Below, one piece after another: positions 55,226-63,956 of a stretch of DNA of 64,000 bases. The notes beneath the pieces are model-generated. The model saw nothing but the letters and a program-made list of their open reading frames with translations. It was not told where the DNA came from and did not search any database. Within the stretch, counting starts at the first letter, position 1; each line of letters starts with the position of its first letter. Origin of the DNA: Candidatus Butyricimonas faecavium. GTDB lineage: Bacteria; Bacteroidota; Bacteroidia; Bacteroidales; Marinifilaceae. The stretch spans positions 185,766-249,765 of the forward strand of contig CALUKD010000004.1 of the NCBI GenBank assembly GCA_944321125.1. The letters run 5' to 3'. Position numbers and translations under genes: made by a program.

Positions 55226-55611
55226 TATCTCATTTCCGGTTTAAAAATGATGGAAAAAGGTATTTACGAGATTTGGGTTCCGGAGAATGAAGTTTCTAAT
55301 ATTCACGTCGAATCTATTTGTTAATCCGTTACAATAATTATATTACATAACTGATTGTTTCTAATAAGAACCCGATGAAAAAAGGTGGAGATCTAGTGGA
55401 GAAACTACCCTTTTCTTGTAGATCATTCAGAGCTTAAACAGAGCTTAGGCATACCGTTATGGATGAGCAACGTTTGAGTTTCGAATGAACATAAAGTAAT
55501 GGGTATTATTTGGAACTTATCTGTTCTTTATTTAGAGTATATCTGTGTATAAATTGTCAGAAAATTTCAGTCTGGTATAGTGTTAATTGGATTCATGAAT
55601 TTATTGCAAAT
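55226..55611. other. Gene-free intergenic region
   Basis: About 385 bp with no supported gene. A 25-codon frame at 55247-55324 is present but has no features. The rest is AT-rich without repeats of the kinds seen elsewhere. Confidence 0.5.
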
Positions 55612-55641
55612 AAAAAAGGATCGATTCTTCGATCCTTTTTT
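55612..55641 (-). terminator. Terminator of the initiator tRNA gene
   Basis: Perfect 13-bp stem AAAAAAGGATCGA/TCGATCCTTTTTT with TTCT loop, directly next to the tRNA 3' end. Confidence 0.9.
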
Positions 55642-55642
55642 G

Positions 55643-55715
<73 letters not shown>

Positions 55716-55747
55716 ATGTCAGTCAAAACATCTCTGTTTTGCATTTG

Positions 55748-55779
55748 CAAAGATAGTGTATATTTATCGTGTATGCAAG
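55748..55779 (-). promoter_or_regulatory. Promoter of the initiator tRNA gene
   Basis: Minus strand CTTG (55776-55779), 20 bp, TATCTTTG (55748-55755), about 33 bp before the tRNA 5' end. Confidence 0.6.
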
Positions 55780-55825
55780 TATTTCTTTCTTTTTTTAGAA
55801 TAACTAAAATTAGTTGGCATAAGAT

Positions 55826-55862
55826 AAAAGAAAAACGGAAGTAACAATTGTTGCTTCCGTTT
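55826..55862 (-). terminator. Terminator after transketolase
   Basis: Minus strand AAACGGAAGCAAC-AATT-GTTACTTCCGTTT hairpin with U-rich tail. Confidence 0.85.
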
Positions 55863-55883
55863 GATATTTAATGTGTTAGAAAA

Positions 55884-57914
55884 TTATTTTCCCAGCATCT
55901 CACATACTTCGTTGAATACACATTCTCCGGTAAATCCGAATTTCTCATCCAATACTTTGGCAGGAGCAGAATAACCGAAGTGATTAACACCGTGGATACG
56001 ACCATTGCATCCAACCAAACCTTCCAGTGTAACGGATAAACCTGCTGTCAGTCCGTATTTCGGTTTGTTAGCCGGAATAACTTGTTCTTGATATGCTTGT
56101 GCTTGGTGGCGGAATAAACCTTCGGAGATTACGGATACGATTTGTGAGGTAATTCCTTTCCGCTCTTGAAGAAGTCTAGCTCCTTCCACTAGGGTCGAAA
56201 CTTCAGAACCGGAAGCAATTAGCACGATATCCGGATTTTCTCCTGTTTTGCATACCACGTAGGCACCTTTTTCAGCCTGTAAGGCCTCGTCATAACGATC
56301 TGTCCCCGGAAGATCTGCGATGTTTTGTCTGGACAGGATTAGTGCGGTAGGAGTAGAGGTATTTTCCATGGCCATTTTCCAAGCAACGGAAGTCTCGGCT
56401 GCATCAGCGGGCCGCAGGGCCAGCAAGCTCATTTTTCCGGAATGATTCTCTAGTTTTTCCATTAAACGTAATTGAGCTTCATGCTCGATCGGTTGGTGGG
56501 TCGGTCCGTCTTCTCCCACGCGGAAGGCATCATGAGACCAAACGTATTTTACTGGTACTTCCATTAAGGCAGCCAAACGTACGGCAGGTTTCATGTAATC
56601 GGAGAACACGAAGAAGGTTCCGCAAGCCACGAAAATTCCCCCGTGGAGAGCGATACCATTACAGATTACAGCCATGGTCAATTCTGCAACTCCGGCTTGG
56701 AAGAATGCACCACTGAAATCTCCTTTCACAAGATTACGGGCTCCACCTTTGATAAATCCATCGGTTTTGTCAGAATTACTCAAATCGGCGGAGGAAACAA
56801 TCATATTCTCTACTTGTTGCGCCAAAGCTACTAGCACGTCAGCCGAAGCGGCACGTGTAGCAATGTTTGCTTTATGTTGGATTGCTTTATAGTCGATTTC
56901 GGGAGCTTTACCGGATAAGAATTTGTGCAGTTTGGCCGCTAATTCCGGGTTTGCTTTTTCCCAAGCAGCCTGTTCTGCTTTTTTAGCTTTGGCATAAGCT
57001 CGTTTTTCATCAAGTACTTTAGCGTAGAACTCGGCTACTTCCGGGAATATCGTGAACGGGTTCTGTGGATTGCCACCCAAGTTTTCGATTGTCTTTTCAA
57101 TAGAAGCTCCGGCTCCGGTTAAAGGTTGTCCGTGAGTGGATACCTTGTCTGAGAAATCTTCCCCGTTAGCGCCCATGGCTCCTTTGCCCATCAAAGTTTT
57201 ACCGATAATTAATGTTGGACGTTCTTTTTCGGCATTGGCAGCTTGTAATGCTTTGATGATCTCTTCAGCGTTGTTCCCGTTGATCGTAATCACGTTCCAT
57301 CCCCAAGCTTGGTATTTGGCAGCGGTATCTTCGTGGGTCACCTCATTCACACGTGTAGATAGCTGTACTTCGTTTGCATCGTAGAACATGATCAGGTTGG
57401 ATAATCCTAATGTTCCGGCAATACGTCCGGCTCCTTGTGAAATCTCTTCCTGTATACCACCGTCAGAGATAAAAGCATACGTTTTGTGAGCCATCCATTC
57501 TCCGAAACGAGCTACGAGAAAACGCTCTGCAATAGCGGCTCCGACTGCCATGGCATGACCTTGGCCGAGAGGACCGGAGGTGTTTTCCACGCCTCGTTTA
57601 AAATCCACTTCCGGATGTCCGGGGGTTACACTTCCCCATTGACGGAAATTTTTCAGGTCTTCCATGCTATACGTGCCGATCAAACTCAACATAGAATACA
57701 ACATCGGAGACATGTGTCCCGGGTCAAGGAAGAAACGATCCCGGTTTGCCCATGTCATATCATCCGGATCGAAGTTCAAGAATTGGGAATACAACACGTT
57801 AATGTAATCAGCGCCACCCATTGCACCTCCCGGATGCCCTGATTTGGCTTTTTCAACCATAGAAGCTGAAAGGATGCGGATGTTGTCCGCTGCTCGATTA
57901 AGGATCTTATCCAT
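55884..57914 (-). CDS. tkt: Transketolase
   Basis: Thiamine-diphosphate enzyme of the non-oxidative pentose phosphate pathway, 676 residues. N-terminal KAKSGHPGGAMGGADYINVL and FLDPGHMSPMLYSML are typical. The TPP region reads ISDGGIQEEISQGAGRIAG then FYDANEVQ, where the classical motif has GDG and DDN, a variant. The central pyrimidine domain includes VWSHDAFRVGEDGPTHQPIEH and a C-terminal domain follows. It is monocistronic with a well-formed promoter and terminator. Confidence 0.95.
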   Translation of the reverse strand: MDKILNRAADNIRILSASMVEKAKSGHPGGAMGGADYINVLYSQFLNFDPDDMTWANRDRFFLDPGHMSPMLYSMLSLIGTYSMEDLKNFRQWGSVTPGHPEVDFKRGVENTSGPLGQGHAMAVGAAIAERFLVARFGEWMAHKTYAFISDGGIQEEISQGAGRIAGTLGLSNLIMFYDANEVQLSTRVNEVTHEDTAAKYQAWGWNVITINGNNAEEIIKALQAANAEKERPTLIIGKTLMGKGAMGANGEDFSDKVSTHGQPLTGAGASIEKTIENLGGNPQNPFTIFPEVAEFYAKVLDEKRAYAKAKKAEQAAWEKANPELAAKLHKFLSGKAPEIDYKAIQHKANIATRAASADVLVALAQQVENMIVSSADLSNSDKTDGFIKGGARNLVKGDFSGAFFQAGVAELTMAVICNGIALHGGIFVACGTFFVFSDYMKPAVRLAALMEVPVKYVWSHDAFRVGEDGPTHQPIEHEAQLRLMEKLENHSGKMSLLALRPADAAETSVAWKMAMENTSTPTALILSRQNIADLPGTDRYDEALQAEKGAYVVCKTGENPDIVLIASGSEVSTLVEGARLLQERKGITSQIVSVISEGLFRHQAQAYQEQVIPANKPKYGLTAGLSVTLEGLVGCNGRIHGVNHFGYSAPAKVLDEKFGFTGECVFNEVCEMLGK

Positions 57915-57950
57915 GCCTATATTTTTTTGATGAAAATTTTAAATTTTCGG

Positions 57951-57981
57951 CAAAGGTATGCTTTTCTGTCGGGAAATCAAA
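57951..57981 (-). promoter_or_regulatory. Promoter for transketolase
   Basis: Minus strand TTTG (57978-57981), exactly 19 bp, TACCTTTG (57951-57958), 37 bp before the ATG. Confidence 0.8.
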
Positions 57982-58052
57982 GTATAAGTTAGTAAAGTCT
58001 GTAGGGGGTAAAAGTCCGTAAAGTCAAAAGTTGTGGGAGTGTTGAGGATAAT

Positions 58053-58520
58053 TTACCATTTCGAGTAGGGATGTTTCGCCAACATGGCGTTATAATATTT
58101 GGCTTTTCCGGTTACTTCTCGGTCTAACCATGATGGTTTGATAAAACTTTCGCTTTCAGTCTTTAGTTCTAATTCGGCGAGGATTAGTCCCTCGTTTTCC
58201 CCGTGAAATTCATCTACCTCGAAAGTATGTTCCCCGAATTTTATAAGGTAACGGGTTTTGTCGATGACACCGGGTTCGCAGAGTTGTAACAATTCTTCTG
58301 CTTCATTTAAAGGGAGCTCTTTTTCCCATTCGTAACGACTGATTCCGGAATAATTTCCTTTTCCTTTGATCGTGAGAAAGCCCTGTTCCCCTTTGATGCG
58401 CACTCGAACCGTACGTTCCGGCACAGAGGAGAGATATCCCTGTGTGATGCGGGTAGATTTGAATGCTTCAGGTTTGAAATCTCCTTTCACTAAGAATTTA
58501 CGTTCAATTTCTAGAGCCAT
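58053..58520 (-). CDS. CYTH domain protein
   Basis: A 155-residue protein of the CYTH/triphosphate tunnel metalloenzyme family. The signature ExExK is at the N-terminus (MALEIERKFLV, Glu4-Glu6-Lys8), followed by tunnel-lining charged residues (VRVRIKGEQGFLTIKGKG, YEWEKELP, DKTRYLI, EVDEFHGENEGL). The family hydrolyses inorganic triphosphate or related substrates; the bacterial short forms are often triphosphatases. It follows the S9 peptidase gene, separated by the AT-rich hairpin. Confidence 0.92.
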   Translation of the reverse strand: MALEIERKFLVKGDFKPEAFKSTRITQGYLSSVPERTVRVRIKGEQGFLTIKGKGNYSGISRYEWEKELPLNEAEELLQLCEPGVIDKTRYLIKFGEHTFEVDEFHGENEGLILAELELKTESESFIKPSWLDREVTGKAKYYNAMLAKHPYSKW

Positions 58521-58526
58521 TTTTTT

Positions 58527-58595
58527 AATTAAAATGTAGAATTTAGAATGTAGAATTTAATAATCTCAAATTCTACATTCTAAATTTTAAATTAT
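58527..58595. repeat. AT-rich intergenic repeat hairpin (AGAATTTAGAATG class)
   Basis: ATTTAGAATGTAGAATTT (58541-58558) pairs perfectly with 58568-58585, an 18-bp stem, 9-nt loop, between the S9 peptidase and CYTH genes. Confidence 0.8.
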
Positions 58596-61145
58596 TTATA
58601 AGTTTTTATCCTTGTACATATTTTCCCACCAAGCAGGTTCACCTTTTAGGTATTTGGCAAAGTAAGCCATGATCGTGTTACCCCAAATGATCCGTTGATT
58701 ATAGTCCACCACGGCATGGTCGGCATTCTTGATCAAGACGAGTTCCACATCTTTGCCCAAAAGTTTTAGCGCAGTGTAGAACTGAATGCTTTCGCCCGTG
58801 GGTACGTTTACGTCGGCTGTACCGTGTAATAGAAGTATGGGAGTTTTTACCTTGTCTGCGTTAAATAGCGGGCTTTGATCCACGTAAATATCTTTCCTAT
58901 TCCACGGGAAAGCGTGAGCCGATGCGTTCGTGCTGTAGCTATATCCCCAGTATCCTTCACCCCAATAGCTGGAAATGGAAGAAATTCCAGCGTGGGAAAT
59001 TGCACAAGCGAAGATGTCCGTGCGGGTTTGTAAATACATGGTTGTGAATCCTCCGTAAGAGGCACCCATGCATCCTACGCGTTGAGCATCCACGAAAGGA
59101 TGTGCTTTCAAGAATGCTTTCGTGCAGGCAATGATTTCGTCTGCCGTGATTTTACCCCAGTTATTTTGATGACGGGCTGAAAATTCTTGCCCGAATCCGG
59201 TTGCACCAGAGGGTTGCATTACATATACGACATATCCATTTGCGGCGTATAAATTGAAAGGCCATCTTCCTCCAAAAGTTCTTTCTACCGGAGTTGTCCC
59301 TCCGTAGTAATACACGATCATCGGGTATTTTTTCTTGGGATCGAAGTTTGCCGGAAGATAGTAGCGTCCGTCTATCGTGGTTCCTTTTTTGTAATTGTAG
59401 TCCCAATCCTTCACCTGCCCGAATTCTATATTTTTATATTGTTCGCCTTGTGGATTAGCCCATTCTTGTGCTTTGAGGGTTGTCAAGTCCAAGGAATAGA
59501 CCCGGGTCGGATAACTCTCGTCTGAGGCGGTGTAAACCCCGGTATTCCCGTTTTGAGCTAAACTGATTTTTTGTACGAGATCACCCGGACATTCTATTCT
59601 CGTGATTTTCCCATCTTTTCCATACCGAAACAAGTAAACGTAGTCAGTATCTCCGGCCACGATATAGATATTTCCATCAGTATGCCATATGTAATTAGAT
59701 ACGGCAGGATTAAAATCTTTTGTAATTGGAGTTACTTCTTTTGAATTTAAGTTATAAATATATAGCTGTGTATCGTATCCGTTCACGATTTGTCCCTTAT
59801 TGATTTTTACTCCCATTTGTCCAAAAGCGTCAGCAGCTCCGGCAATTAGCAATTTTGAATCATCGGGAGAAAAGACGCATTGAATATCAACTAAGCGATC
59901 TTTCCAAAGCGTGTCGATTTGATTTGTACGTGCATTCAACAGGTAAACAGATTGTTTCCGGTACGGGTATTCGTTATAGTCCGGTCGTCCGGTGCTGATC
60001 AGAATTTGGTTACCGTCATGACTGATGTCCATGATGGAGGTCGTTTGATTTCCCCAAGTCATGCGAGTATGTATACCCGTGGCTAAATCATATTTGCATA
60101 AGAAATACCGATTCCGGTAGTAAGCTTGTCTATCTTCAATCCCATCGAGTTTACGAAGTTCCCATTCTTTCGGTGCGTAATTTTCATTCTTGTAATAGAT
60201 AAGATAACTTCGGTCCGGTGACCACGAGAAAGAACTGATCGTTTGATCGTCCTTGAACAAACGTTCCATCTTTTGTTGCTCAATATCGTAAGTATATAGA
60301 GAATTTCCCGTTCCTTCTTTTATTAGGTACGACAGCTTGTCTTCCCCGGGAATCCAAGTCAAGTTATTAACATTGTTGCCGTAAAACGTGTACACGATTT
60401 CTTTGTCGGCAATTCTGTACACATTTGTCATGGAACTGCTTTTGCCTTTTATAATCTCACCTTCTACCATGATGAGGTATTTGCCGCTGGGAGAAACTTG
60501 GATTCCACCGATTCTAGGACCGTTTAGCACGTCTAGTATATTTTTTCCGCGTTTAGGGGATAAGGTGAATTCTACTGGGGTATTCTTGAAATCGGAATCT
60601 GCAATAAATTGAGCTGAAAATAGTTTATCACTTTCTTTTGTTTGCAGGCTTTTTACAATGATGGAGTGTTTTCCCGGAACCCATTGCAGAGTGCATTCTT
60701 GATTTACGGCTTCGGTTCCCTTGTGGCTAGAGTACGAGATTTTTTTCACTCCATCCACGTAGACTTCAGCATTTCCGTAAAATGAGAATTGCAGTTTTCC
60801 GCTCATCCATTGCGTGTTTTCTGCATAAACAGCATACAATCCGATAGCCGGAACAGCACTTTTATTTTTGGAAATAACAATGTTATCATTCACGGTTGAT
60901 GTTTCCCATGTTAGGGAGTGATATTGTAATTCCTGTTCGCCCACAGCAGGGGTTAAGTTCTCGATGTTAAATGTAGAAAGAGTTAATAAATCCGCTTGGG
61001 AAAATGTTTTGTTTTCTACGTTTTTCATGTTCCCAAAAGCCGGAAACTCTACCGGGACGGGAGGTAGCCCCATCCATTCCTTGATTGTCTGTCCGTGTAA
61101 TTGCATGGTACAGATCAGCATGAATAAAAATAATAGTTTTCTCAT
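58596..61145 (-). CDS. S9 family prolyl oligopeptidase-like exported peptidase
   Basis: An 849-residue exported serine peptidase. The signal peptide is residues 1-18 (LLFLFMLICTMQLHG). A long N-terminal region (about 20-590) contains WD/beta-propeller-like strands (IGGIQVSPSGKYLIMVEGE; FSWSPDRSYLIYY). The C-terminal hydrolase domain carries Ser696 in GASYGGFTTMY, Asp in LHGTADVNVP and His in NADHAVVD. Longer than typical DPP (about 700), with an additional N-terminal domain. Likely periplasmic protein or peptide degradation. Confidence 0.92.
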   Translation of the reverse strand: MRKLLFLFMLICTMQLHGQTIKEWMGLPPVPVEFPAFGNMKNVENKTFSQADLLTLSTFNIENLTPAVGEQELQYHSLTWETSTVNDNIVISKNKSAVPAIGLYAVYAENTQWMSGKLQFSFYGNAEVYVDGVKKISYSSHKGTEAVNQECTLQWVPGKHSIIVKSLQTKESDKLFSAQFIADSDFKNTPVEFTLSPKRGKNILDVLNGPRIGGIQVSPSGKYLIMVEGEIIKGKSSSMTNVYRIADKEIVYTFYGNNVNNLTWIPGEDKLSYLIKEGTGNSLYTYDIEQQKMERLFKDDQTISSFSWSPDRSYLIYYKNENYAPKEWELRKLDGIEDRQAYYRNRYFLCKYDLATGIHTRMTWGNQTTSIMDISHDGNQILISTGRPDYNEYPYRKQSVYLLNARTNQIDTLWKDRLVDIQCVFSPDDSKLLIAGAADAFGQMGVKINKGQIVNGYDTQLYIYNLNSKEVTPITKDFNPAVSNYIWHTDGNIYIVAGDTDYVYLFRYGKDGKITRIECPGDLVQKISLAQNGNTGVYTASDESYPTRVYSLDLTTLKAQEWANPQGEQYKNIEFGQVKDWDYNYKKGTTIDGRYYLPANFDPKKKYPMIVYYYGGTTPVERTFGGRWPFNLYAANGYVVYVMQPSGATGFGQEFSARHQNNWGKITADEIIACTKAFLKAHPFVDAQRVGCMGASYGGFTTMYLQTRTDIFACAISHAGISSISSYWGEGYWGYSYSTNASAHAFPWNRKDIYVDQSPLFNADKVKTPILLLHGTADVNVPTGESIQFYTALKLLGKDVELVLIKNADHAVVDYNQRIIWGNTIMAYFAKYLKGEPAWWENMYKDKNL

Positions 61146-61179
61146 TGTATTGTGTTTTGATCATTTGAATTCTTTTTCG

Positions 61180-61187
61180 CAAAAATA
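61180..61187 (-). promoter_or_regulatory. Candidate -7 box for the S9 peptidase gene
   Basis: TATTTTTG on the minus strand, 34 bp before the ATG. Confidence 0.4.
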
Positions 61188-61388
61188 TAGATTATATTTT
61201 AGATTTTCATCGGTTTGACTTAACCGATTGGTGAATAAACTTTTTAATATATCCCGTCAAACTAATATGTTATTAGAAACAACTTAAGTCTCAGGATATA
61301 TAGTTAACAGCCTGTTTAAATGATCAGGTTATTTGTTAGCGTTTCATCGTGTAAAATGTCAATACTTCAAAATTTTATCATTAAATAT

Positions 61389-61419
61389 TTTGTTCATAAA
61401 ATGGAATGATTTATTTTTG
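61389..61419 (+). promoter_or_regulatory. Promoter for the GntR-led alkylation-repair cluster
   Basis: TTTG (61389-61392), exactly 19 bp, TATTTTTG (61412-61419). The -7 box overlaps the ATG at 61406, so translation must start later (61436/61439). An ATCATCTGATGAT inverted repeat (61424-61436) follows and could be an operator. Confidence 0.8.
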
Positions 61420-61435
61420 CAAATCATCTGATGAT

Positions 61436-62107
61436 ATGATGAATAAAAATAGACGTATGATTATACAGAAGAAATCTTTGGCAGATATGGTAGCCGAGCA
61501 ATTGGGACAACAGATTGCAGAAGGGGTTTATAAAATAGGTGATAAACTTCCGACTGAACCAGAATTGATGGAAACTTTCAAAGTTGGAAGGTCTAGTGTC
61601 CGTGAAGCTGTAAAATTATTAGTAAACAAGGGCGTTGTTCGAGTCCGGCAAGGCTCGGGGACATTTGTCGCTGATCCATCTGAAAATGATGATGTCGGCA
61701 TAAAAATGAATAACGCAAACCGGACAGAGCTTGATGAAGTAAGGAAAATATTGGATATTGCAATAGTGGAGAAAGCTGTGGCTCGAAGAACTGAAAAGGA
61801 TATAGAACGAATGCGCTCTTCCCTTGAAGTTAGAAAAATAAAGGCAAAAAATGGTTTGTTGAAAGAATGTATCGAAGCTGACTTAAATTTTCATATCGCT
61901 ATTGCCGATGCTACTCATAACCGAATATTAGCAGATATTTACCGTTCCGCTTCTGCTCATCTGCTTTCTGAATTCAATCGTATTTATAGTGGTACGAATT
62001 GCTTTGTAAATTCACAAACTTCTCATGAGAAGTTATTGAGATACATCGTTGCCGGTGATTTAAAAAACGCTCGAAAAATGATAATAAAGATTGTAGAAGA
62101 ACCATAG
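61436..62107 (+). CDS. FadR-subfamily GntR transcriptional regulator
   Basis: A 223-residue regulator with an N-terminal winged helix (about 10-75: KSLADMVAEQLGQQIAEGVY, GDKLPTEPELMETFKVGRSS, VRQGSGTFVADP) and an all-helical FCD effector domain (about 85-220, LDEVRKILDIAIVEKAVARR). Residues for a metal or small-molecule pocket (Asp and His, ADLNFHIAIADATHN) are present. It opens a cluster with an ABM-domain gene, alkA and ogt, and probably controls it in place of the Ada regulator used in E. coli; the ligand is unknown. Confidence 0.9.
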   Translation: MMNKNRRMIIQKKSLADMVAEQLGQQIAEGVYKIGDKLPTEPELMETFKVGRSSVREAVKLLVNKGVVRVRQGSGTFVADPSENDDVGIKMNNANRTELDEVRKILDIAIVEKAVARRTEKDIERMRSSLEVRKIKAKNGLLKECIEADLNFHIAIADATHNRILADIYRSASAHLLSEFNRIYSGTNCFVNSQTSHEKLLRYIVAGDLKNARKMIIKIVEEP

Positions 62108-62138
62108 GAAAATAACCAACTAAAAATATAATGATCAG

Positions 62139-62528
62139 ATGGTAAAGAATATAAAAAATAGTAATAAAGTGATTGTTCTTTTTGAAGTAACGCCTACGGC
62201 AGAGGGTAAGGTGCGTTATCTTGAACTTGCTTCCCAATTAAAACCATTGCTTTCAAACGCGAAAGGTTTTATTCGCTCAGAACGGTTCTGTAGCCTGAAT
62301 GAAGAAGGTAAGTTATTGTCTTTGAATGTATGGGAGAATGAAGAAGCCGTTAAAAAGTGGCGTAATGAACTTCATCACCGCATGAGCCAATGGGAAGGGC
62401 GTAAAAGACTTTTTGAAAGTTACCGAATCACAGTTGCTTCCATCATAAGGGAATATGATGATTCCAACCGTAATGAGGCTCCAGCGGATTCTAATGAATA
62501 TTTCTACAATAAACAAGTTGATGACTGA
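62139..62528 (+). CDS. ABM-domain (antibiotic biosynthesis monooxygenase-like) protein
   Basis: A 129-residue protein with a ferredoxin-like ABM fold: VIVLFEVTPTAEGKVRYLEL, the loop NAKGFIRSERFCSLNEEGK and the strand LLSLNVWENEEAVKKWRNE. Family members act as small-molecule oxygenases or heme/flavin-independent enzymes, or as stress proteins. The C-terminal 25 residues are an acidic, probably disordered tail whose end overlaps the alkA start (translational coupling). Confidence 0.85.
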   Translation: MVKNIKNSNKVIVLFEVTPTAEGKVRYLELASQLKPLLSNAKGFIRSERFCSLNEEGKLLSLNVWENEEAVKKWRNELHHRMSQWEGRKRLFESYRITVASIIREYDDSNRNEAPADSNEYFYNKQVDD

Positions 62529-63207
62529 CTATAATATTTTTGTCTATAATGAGACAGAGGTGTCTTATTTGAAAAAGCGAGATAAAAGACTTGCTGAGGT
62601 AATAGAAAAGGTTGGGCCGATAGAGCGGGAGGTTATTCCCGATATATTTGTAGCTTTGATCAATTTAATCGTTGGGCAACAAATTTCGACAAAAGCTCAT
62701 AAAACAATCTGGAAGAAGATGGTAACTGCCCTTGGCAAGATAACACCCCATGTTATCAATGAATTAAGCGAAGAGAAATTACAGCAATTCGGTATTACGT
62801 TCAAAAAAGCGACATACATTAAATCGGTAGCACAGAGAGTCTTATCGGGTGAACTCGACATTGAATCCCTTAGAACAATGTCGGATGAAGATGTCTGTTC
62901 CAAACTCGTAGAACTAGACGGCATAGGAACTTGGACTGCCGAAATGCTTATGATTTTTTCCATGCAACGCCGTAATATATTGAGTTTCGGAGACCTTGCA
63001 CTCCTGCGGGGGATGCGTATGGTCTATCATCATAAAGTAATAAACAAGCAATTGTTTGACCGATATAAAAAGCGGTTCTCTCCTTATGCTTCTATTGCAA
63101 GCCTTTACCTTTGGGCTGTGGCTGGAGGAGCAATAGAAGGGATGGAAGATTATGCACCGACTAGCAATAAGTACAATGAAAGCAGGAGAAAAAGAGAAAA
63201 GCGGTAA
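62521..63207 (+). CDS. alkA: DNA-3-methyladenine glycosylase (AlkA-like, HhH-GPD)
   Basis: A 228-residue base-excision glycosylase that removes alkylated purines. The HhH-GPD core is visible: FVALINLIVGQQISTKAHKTI, the helix-hairpin-helix LVELDGIGTWTAEMLMIFSM, and the catalytic aspartate in SFGDLALLRGMRM. It lacks the N-terminal domain of E. coli AlkA, as in many short forms. Start ATG 62521 overlaps the ABM gene end; the longer frame from 62455 lies inside that gene. Confidence 0.9.
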   Translation: MTDYNIFVYNETEVSYLKKRDKRLAEVIEKVGPIEREVIPDIFVALINLIVGQQISTKAHKTIWKKMVTALGKITPHVINELSEEKLQQFGITFKKATYIKSVAQRVLSGELDIESLRTMSDEDVCSKLVELDGIGTWTAEMLMIFSMQRRNILSFGDLALLRGMRMVYHHKVINKQLFDRYKKRFSPYASIASLYLWAVAGGAIEGMEDYAPTSNKYNESRRKREKR

Positions 63208-63288
63208 GAAATAGAGACATAAATTATTGAAGTAAATTGACTGTGCAAAATATGTATGAAAAAATATTGTAACAATAAAAAGAATAAT

Positions 63289-63816
63289 ATGGAAATTATA
63301 AAGATTACACGGTATCAATCGCCTGTGGGCGAGATGCTTGTTGGTTCTTACGGTGATAAGTTGTGTATTTGTGATTGGGCAGTGGAGAAGCGTCGAGGTA
63401 CGATTGATCGCCGCATACAGCGACATTTGAATGCAAAGTATAAAGAGGGTACTTCCGACACTATCGAAAGGGCGATCGAGGAACTCGAAGAATATTTTGC
63501 TGGACACCGTAAGACATTCGATCTCCCAATTGTTTTTACCGGCTCGGAATTTCAGTGCACTGTATGGAAAGAACTGATGAAAATCCCTTATGGAACAACC
63601 ATATCTTATGGCGAACTTGCCCGTCGCATCCATAATCCAAAGGCTGTGCGTGCAGTTGCATCCGCAAATGCCACCAATCCCATCTCTATTTTTGTACCTT
63701 GCCACCGGGTAATTGGAAGTAATCACAAACTGACAGGTTATGGGGGTGGGCTTGATGCTAAAAAAGGATTGTTGGAATTGGAATACTCTCAAACAGAAGC
63801 AAATCAATTATGGTGA
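63289..63816 (+). CDS. ogt: Methylated-DNA--protein-cysteine S-methyltransferase
   Basis: Suicidal repair protein for O6-methylguanine, 175 residues. An N-terminal domain (MEIIKITRYQSPVGEMLVG) precedes the C-terminal DNA-binding/active-site domain: FQCTVWKELMKIPYGTTISY, the helix ARRIHNPKAVRAVASANATN, and the acceptor cysteine in IFVPCHRVIGSN. An in-frame ATG at 63256 would add a Lys/Asn-rich 11 residues; start is uncertain. It completes the GntR-ABM-AlkA-Ogt alkylation-repair cluster. Confidence 0.93.
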   Translation: MEIIKITRYQSPVGEMLVGSYGDKLCICDWAVEKRRGTIDRRIQRHLNAKYKEGTSDTIERAIEELEEYFAGHRKTFDLPIVFTGSEFQCTVWKELMKIPYGTTISYGELARRIHNPKAVRAVASANATNPISIFVPCHRVIGSNHKLTGYGGGLDAKKGLLELEYSQTEANQLW

Positions 63817-63956
63817 ATTTATGAGAATTTTACTCAATAGTAGTATTTGAAGCATGAATCCTCTTAGGGGAAAATATCGCTAAAGATTTGGATAAAATTT
63901 AGTATGAAAAATATAATGGAAGGGGCTGAATTCTAAGTCTCTTGCAAATATTTTTA

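Noticed and set aside
55247..55324. 25-codon frame in the gap before the tRNA
   Set aside because: No features and no promoter; probably chance.
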